Notes under the pieces: generated by a model
What the model was told of the DNA's origin: nothing
The model's input: the letters and a program-made list of their open reading frames with translations, nothing else
Databases searched by the model: none
Made by a program: the position numbers and the translations under genes
Shown here: in pieces, positions 60,201 through 64,000 of the stretch
Layout: the number at the start of each line of letters is the position of its first letter
Position numbering within the stretch: position 1 is the stretch's first letter
Source of the DNA: Tubulanus polymorphus
Lineage: Eukaryota > Nemertea > Palaeonemertea > Tubulaniformes > Tubulanidae
Length of the DNA stretch: 64,000 nt
Assembly (NCBI RefSeq): GCF_964204645.1
Contig: NC_134032.1
Coordinates: 16,613,572 to 16,677,571, forward strand
Direction of reading: 5' to 3'

Positions 60201-61445
60201 GGTCTATACTTGTGGTTCCACAGTTACATAGGGGTTACCTGTCTCTGGTCTATACTTGTGGTTCCACGGTTATGTGGCTTTGATTTGACTCTGGATCCAG
60301 TTCCGCAGTTACGTAGGGGTTACCTGTCTCTGGTCTATACTTGTGGTTCCACAGTTACATAGGGGTTACCTGTCGCTGGTCTATACTTGTGGTTCCACGG
60401 TTATGTGGCTTTGATTTGACTCTGGATCCAGTTCCACAGTTACGTAGGAGTTACCTGTCTCTGGTCTATACTTGTGGTTCCACGGTTATGTGGCTTTGAT
60501 TTGACTCTGGATCCAGTTCCACAGTTACATAGGGGTTACCTGTCGCTGGTCTATACTTGTGGTTCCACAGTTACATAGGGGTTACCTGTCTCTGGTCTAT
60601 ACTTGTGGTTCCACGGTTATGTGGCTTTGATTTGACTCTAGATCCAGTTCCACAGTTACGTAGTTTACCTGTTAGAAATGAATTTGAATGTCTAAAGCTA
60701 TGATAAACTCAAAACTGTGAGGCTTTAGCCGGTTTAGTTCCAGTTCGTCGCTTGCTATCAGCTGGTTTTTTTTCTGATGTCAGTAATTGAAGTGGTTTTG
60801 GATTTGTTGAACAAACGCCAGTCTCAGGCTCATCATCATTTACACTCGAGTCCTCAATTTATCACGTTAATCAGTGAAATCACCTCCCGTAGGCACATTA
60901 AACATTCTCATCGGTTTACCTTTCAATTCGATGCTCTCTAAATATCTAGTTGTTCAAACTTGAGATGTGGCTGCTGCTAACATGGGCGCGGGCGCGGGCA
61001 TGGACCTCACTTTTCAGTATTTATTGTGTTTGTGTAATACTGGATTCAGTACCAGCAGCATACTGGGTTGAATATGACAGATATATTTGAGCGTTACTGT
61101 GGGTCTTACCCCCATTGATACACATTAATTTACATGTAAATGTGAATGGTGTTACTGAAGGTCTTCGGTTAAGTTGAAGCCCAGTCACTCTCGATATACT
61201 AACTTTCTTTATTTTTCAAATTGAACGTTAATACTAGCTTTCTTTATTTTCTAAATTGAATGTTAATACTAGCTTTCTTTATTTTTCAAATTGAATGTTA
61301 ATACTCTCTGCGAAGATATTTATTTAACTCCTGAAATAATCTGTATATATTTCAGTTTTCTCATCTGATACAAATACAGCGACGACTCGGTAAAGATCAC
61401 TTCCCGTTGATTGAACAGGCGTATTACCCGAACCATAGGGAAATG
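47791..61445 (+). CDS. SYN: Synapsin, 5' half (first five coding exons; truncated by window end)
   Basis: Proposed exons: 47791-48053, 53445-53502, 55148-55239, 56455-56605, 61356-61445. All have GT..AG borders and phases that join exactly (654 nt, 218 codons). Exon 1 encodes the diagnostic N-terminus [12 protein letters not shown], with a protein kinase A site (RRFS) as in vertebrate synapsin domain A, then a Ser/Pro-rich domain B-like stretch. From [19 protein letters not shown] the actin-binding/ATP-grasp domain C begins. It continues through [37 protein letters not shown] and [18 protein letters not shown]. Synapsins tether synaptic vesicles to the cytoskeleton and to one another and control their release on phosphorylation. 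The ATP-binding remainder of domain C must lie beyond 64000. A possible acceptor at about 47612 suggests an upstream 5' UTR exon. Introns 1 and 4 are long and minisatellite-rich. Confidence 0.95.
48161..48335. repeat. CGG/CTG triplet array in synapsin intron 1
   Basis: (CGG)n followed by interrupted (CTG)n with CGG interruptions, about 175 bp, starting ~105 bp after the exon 1 donor. The intervening stretch is a C-rich tract (CCCCCCTCCCCCC, twice). Confidence 0.93.
48360..49065. other. Synapsin intron 1, no further feature seen
   Basis: AT-rich intronic sequence; no exon, RNA gene or array supported. Confidence 0.45.
49080..49712. repeat. 57-bp tandem repeat in synapsin intron 1
   Basis: TATAGACCGGGTATCAAAG recurs at 49087, 49144 and 49201 and onward at 57-bp spacing, about eleven copies. 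The divergence is moderate (CCCTAGGGG, CTCCTAGGGG, CCTTAGTGG variants). Confidence 0.92.
49713..51375. other. Synapsin intron 1, no gene seen
   Basis: Contains a fragment with the CCAGTTCCGCAG end motif at about 49733. A possible 20-nt micro-exon (GTACAG before it at 51184, AG|GTAAGA after it) was considered but would break the synapsin frame. No other support. Confidence 0.4.
51388..51548. repeat. Degenerate short tandem repeat of the GTTCCACAGTT motif
   Basis: CAGTTCCACAGTTC is reiterated about ten times with variable spacers. The core is identical to the end sequence of the MITEs at 31450 and 56786. Confidence 0.85.
52826..52935. repeat. CTG/GTG-rich tract in synapsin intron 1
   Basis: About 110 bp of interrupted CTG triplets mixed with GGTGCTGGTGCTG; CTG again lies on the synapsin sense strand. 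A short (GA)n tract stands at 52650-52680. Confidence 0.88.
53281..53378. repeat. 33-bp tandem repeat, three copies
   Basis: CCCTCTAGGTGTACCCCCAC starts at 53281, 53314 and 53347, ending ~70 bp before synapsin exon 2. Confidence 0.92.
53864..54011 (-). CDS. First coding exon of an unrecognised gene nested antisense in synapsin intron 2
   Basis: The minus-strand ATG at 54011 opens [18 protein letters not shown] and continues [20 protein letters not shown] to ADK, where a good donor AAAG|GTAAAC ends the exon at 53864 (49 codons plus one base). The peptide is hydrophilic and balanced in composition, unlike the chance frames around it. A strong promoter-like arrangement stands directly upstream. 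The next exons would lie at lower coordinates, within synapsin introns 2 or 1, and I could not identify them. No family is recognised; the E2F/CCAAT promoter suggests a cell-cycle function (inference). Confidence 0.5.
54046..54131 (-). promoter_or_regulatory. E2F site and paired CCAAT boxes upstream of nested gene
   Basis: A consensus E2F site TTTGGCGGGAAA lies at 54046-54057, 35 bp upstream of the ATG at 54011. Two CCAAT boxes on the minus strand lie at 54095-54099 and 54127-54131, exactly 32 bp apart. A third is at 54204-54208. NF-Y sites at 31-33 bp spacing together with E2F are the hallmark of cell-cycle gene promoters in animals. Confidence 0.5.
54140..55147. other. Remainder of synapsin intron 2, no exon seen
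   Basis: Upstream flank of the nested minus-strand gene, with some CpG and an E-box-like CCACGTG near 54358. Otherwise unremarkable. Confidence 0.4.
55240..56454. other. Synapsin intron 3, no gene seen
   Basis: AT-rich intron with a short (AT)n stretch near 56045 and a fragment bearing AACTGTGGAACCGGG near 56370, related to the MITE end motif. Confidence 0.45.
56786..56898. mobile_element. MITE in synapsin intron 4 (same family as 31450-31558)
   Basis: Starts TGGATCCAGTTCCACAG and ends CTGTGGAACTGGGCCCTGG. The interior (GAGTTAGAGTT, AAGTTAGTTCATTTTC, AAATCTTAACTC) matches the reverse complement of the 31450 copy over its whole length. Further partial copies precede it at 56705-56785. Confidence 0.85.
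57090..58140. repeat. Degenerate GCTGGCTGATGAAG minisatellite in synapsin intron 4
   Basis: About 1.05 kb of variable units built from GGTGCTGGCTGATGAAGG, GGTGGTGCTGGCTGGTG and an occasional longer insert GAGATTGCTATTGACTGCTG. Higher-order grouping is visible, because the GATTGCTATTGACTG insert recurs about nine times. No gene. Confidence 0.92.
58972..59506. repeat. 21-bp tandem repeat, about 25 near-perfect copies
   Basis: GCTGTTTTGAAGCTGTAAGG recurs every 21 bp with one substitution (AAAGAGC near 59250). The period is divisible by three, so the minus strand reads TAPYSFK over and over; this is not a gene. Confidence 0.95.
59888..60668. repeat. Composite tandem repeat (long and short units) in synapsin intron 4
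   Basis: Units begin GGTTACCTGTCTCTGGTC. A long form (~85 bp) includes GACTCTGGATCCAGTTCCGC. A short form (~45 bp) lacks it and passes straight to CCACAGTTACATAG. Long and short units alternate. The segment unique to the long form contains the CCAGTTCCACAGTT MITE end. Confidence 0.9.
61203..61310. repeat. Short tandem repeat before synapsin exon 5
   Basis: ACTAGCTTTCTTTATTTTC..AAATTGAATGTTAAT is repeated three times, ending ~45 bp before the exon 5 acceptor. Confidence 0.85.
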
Positions 61446-61724
61446 GTGAGTAATTTATGGGTGAGTTTACTTCATTGCTTTTTAGTCTTTTGGCTTCATG
61501 TCCTGTGCACACATTCATCAAACTTGATCTCATCATTATTTATCAATCAATATATACGATCTTCTTATGATCTTTTGATTAGTTAATTAGCACGCTAATT
61601 AGTAATTGTTGAAACTTAATCGTTGACAGTACTCGTCAATCGACTTGATATTTCACGTATTGATATATTCTTAGTTCTTTGAGAATTTGGTAACAGTTCT
61701 TATTTAGATTCAACTTTTAATCCA

Positions 61725-62062
61725 GTTCCACAATTTGACTCTGGATCCAGTTCCACAGTCGTGTGGGTTCAATTTGACTCTGGATCCAGTGGATCCAGTT
61801 CCACAGTTGTTTGGGCTCAATTTGACTGTGAACCAAGTTCCACAGTCGTGTGGGTTCAATTTGACTGTGAACCCAGTTCCACAGTTGTGTGGTTTGAATT
61901 TGACTCTGGACCCAGTTCCTCAATTTCGTGGGTTCAATTTGACTGTGAACCCAGTTCCACAATTTTGTGGGTTTAATTTGACTGTGGATCCAGTTCCACA
62001 GTTGTGTGGGTTTAATTTGACTGTGGATCCAGTTCCACAGTTGTGTGGGTTTAATTGACCCA
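61725..62062. repeat. 39-bp tandem repeat in synapsin intron 5
   Basis: TTTGACTGTGGATCCAGTTC is repeated about eight times at roughly 39-bp spacing. Each unit contains CCAGTTCCACAGTT, the MITE-end motif. The frames seen on both strands derive from the periodicity. Confidence 0.92.
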
Positions 62063-62064
62063 GT

Positions 62065-63890
62065 TCCACATTTATCATTTGATCAATTAATGCTTTGAGT
62101 CTCGTGTGAAAAATATCTCTCTTATTCCATTGCGTTATTAGCTGCAATTTTCTGCGCGTCGAGACAAAAATGAGAAAAAAGAAAAAATTGATTAGTTCAT
62201 CTCGCGATTAGGGTTTTTATTCTGTGCGTTACCATAGCGACTTTAAATAGGCAGAAACGATCTTATTCTTTATTGTTTAATTTCAAAAAGATCTTTTGCA
62301 ATGTTTAGAATTTCGTTAAAAATATATATTTGATGAAAAAGATATCAGATATTTTGAAAAAAAGCTCAGAAAATTAAAATGCTTTCCTCTGTTTTTCGAT
62401 TTGTTATTTTTAAAAGTTTATATTTTAATCATTTCAACGATTGAAAAAAGTATTCCAAACATTTTTATCATTGAAACTCAATTTGTAGAGTGATATCTGA
62501 GTTGGATGGTACAGCAGTCTCAATTCAGATGTGGCAAATGTATGTCTGATTTGACAGTGATATCTGTGAGTTGGTCAGATCCAACTCGAGTCAACTGTAT
62601 GTACAAAGAGAGAGAGACTGCAGGTACATGTTGTGTGTGGCAGAGATTGTGTGCGACATGTTGATAAATGCAGCTGCTGCTGCAGCTGCTGCTGCTGCTG
62701 CTGCTGCTGCTATGAGCTTACAGTATATAATAACATCACGACTGTATTTGAAGTGTTTATACTGTTGTAATCTACTGCTATGATTGATGTGTTGTTTAAT
62801 CCCGGACTAACTCTACCGCTGCCACTGTTGTCGCGCGTGTATGAATTTATTCCGGAGATAAACTCAAAATTTTCGCCATCGAGGTTGATAATAATCTGAT
62901 GTTGCTATGGTAACGGTTCCTCGGATCGCTTTGTTTCTTCGGAAAGTTGTAAATCTTTTACTATGTAAATTGTTGCGTCGTCGAGGAGTGCGATTTAAGA
63001 TTGAAATCATTCCCGTAAATATTCAACATTTCTTTGAAAATGATGAGAAAAGAAGTAGCAGTTAATCTGCATATGACACTTCATTAGCATATGTAAATTA
63101 AGTGGATTTATTTCAAAATGTTACATGTGTTTCTTTCAAAGAACAGACTTTGATATTGTTTTTGTAACAGGATGGCTGTCTATAAACGTCATCATGATTT
63201 CACCAGTTAAACCTAGTAGGAGTAAATTCTTCTTGAGATGTTTATGTCGGTTTGTCGATGTTCGTTTTAGTTTTGAGTTTAGATTTAAATCGATCAAGTT
63301 GAATGTGTTCACAGGTCATTGCATGTATCACTCACAATTGATTAAAACAGTAATGAACTCAGCCCTCGCAAATTAACACGAGAATTCGCTTCCAGAAATT
63401 ACGGTCAAGCTTCCACAAACGTGTCCTCAAATGTTTTAACGGGTGCTCCTGTCGACGAGAATCTTTTGATATGGATTTTTGATTTCTAATTTCAATTCTT
63501 ACTTTCACTGGAATCAAAATTGTTTTCGGGACAAAAAGATTTTGATTCGTATAAAAACTGTTAATTACTGGAAGGATAAAATGTAGTGTATGTATTTATC
63601 AGATAGCATCCTCTCGCACAAACAGCAAATATATTACACTGATCACACGTTCCCCCCGGTAAATATATGAATTTTGTTTTCATCAAAATGATGTAAAGTA
63701 GCTGAAAACTACAGTTATAGTGTAATCTAGTTATTCAATCTTCCGCTAGAGGTCAGCGTGTGATGGTTACATCAGTAGTCCCCTATATGTCGATAATCGT
63801 TGAGATGTAGAGATAGTTTATAGATCGACTGATTGATTGGAATTAAAAAACATACAGTAGACAGTAGAAACTAAATGAGACCAGAGAAGT
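62065..63890. other. Synapsin intron 5, no exon seen
   Basis: AT-rich. Contains an interrupted (CTG)n tract at about 62671-62711. I looked for the next domain C exon and for a TIMP-like nested gene on the minus strand and saw neither. Confidence 0.45.
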
Positions 63891-63897
63891 TGAATGA

Positions 63898-64000
63898 TAG
63901 GGACTTGATAGGGACTGGAGTGGAGAGGGTTAATATGGACTGGAGTGGATAGGGCTGGAGTGGAGAGGGTTAATATGGACTGGAGTGGAGAGGGTTAATA
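63898..64000. repeat. Tandem repeat at window edge
   Basis: GACTGGAGTGGAGAGGGTTAA recurs about four times and continues out of the window. Confidence 0.85.

Noticed and set aside
61446-64000. TIMP gene nested in synapsin, as in vertebrates and flies
   Set aside because: Looked for a minus-strand cysteine-rich TIMP start and other exons in the part of intron 5 that is visible; none found. It may lie beyond the window.

Overview
The window looks like nuclear DNA of an invertebrate bilaterian, most likely a spiralian/lophotrochozoan (inference). It is AT-rich, its genes are split by GT..AG introns, and there is no bacterial gene organisation. Two conserved animal genes are clear. One is an apparently complete ANKS6 (SamCystin) orthologue on the minus strand (35085-41984). 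All 16 proposed coding exons join in compatible phases to give an 829-residue ankyrin + SAM protein. The other is the 5' half of a synapsin gene on the plus strand (47791-61445). Its first five coding exons are present; the rest lies beyond the right edge. A third firm gene is an intronless rhodopsin-class GPCR (32491-33522).

Layout. 1-11370 is one satellite domain in which blocks of a 159-bp repeat (A) alternate with blocks of a 153-bp repeat (B), with recurring junction sequences, so it has a higher-order structure. 11370-17085 is its diverged flank: decayed A and B units, a 70-bp array, and two copies of a segmental duplication that carry the same ordered set of minisatellites. 17085-29480 has almost no genes. 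It holds a 360-bp foldback repeat, a 643-bp terminal-inverted-repeat element with a likely 4-bp target duplication, decayed retroelement-like coding sequence, several minisatellites and one candidate minus-strand exon. 29487-34550 holds a candidate minus-strand promoter (CCAAT, CRE, TATA, splice donor), tRNA-derived repeats, a coiled-coil ORF between 105-bp inverted repeats, a hammerhead-ribozyme-like foldback element and the GPCR. 35-42.5 kb is ANKS6 plus a small membrane-protein ORF upstream on the same strand. 43-64 kb is the synapsin locus, whose introns are full of minisatellites and CTG-rich tracts. A minus-strand exon with an E2F site and paired CCAAT boxes lies inside synapsin intron 2.

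The genes do not form a shared pathway: ANKS6 belongs to the ciliary inversin compartment, synapsin to synaptic vesicles, and the GPCR is an orphan. The dominant theme is repeat biology: tandem arrays, and a family of short inverted-repeat elements (ends resembling CCCAGTTCCACAGTT) whose end sequence also appears inside several minisatellites. Exon limits are read by eye and could be off by a base or two.
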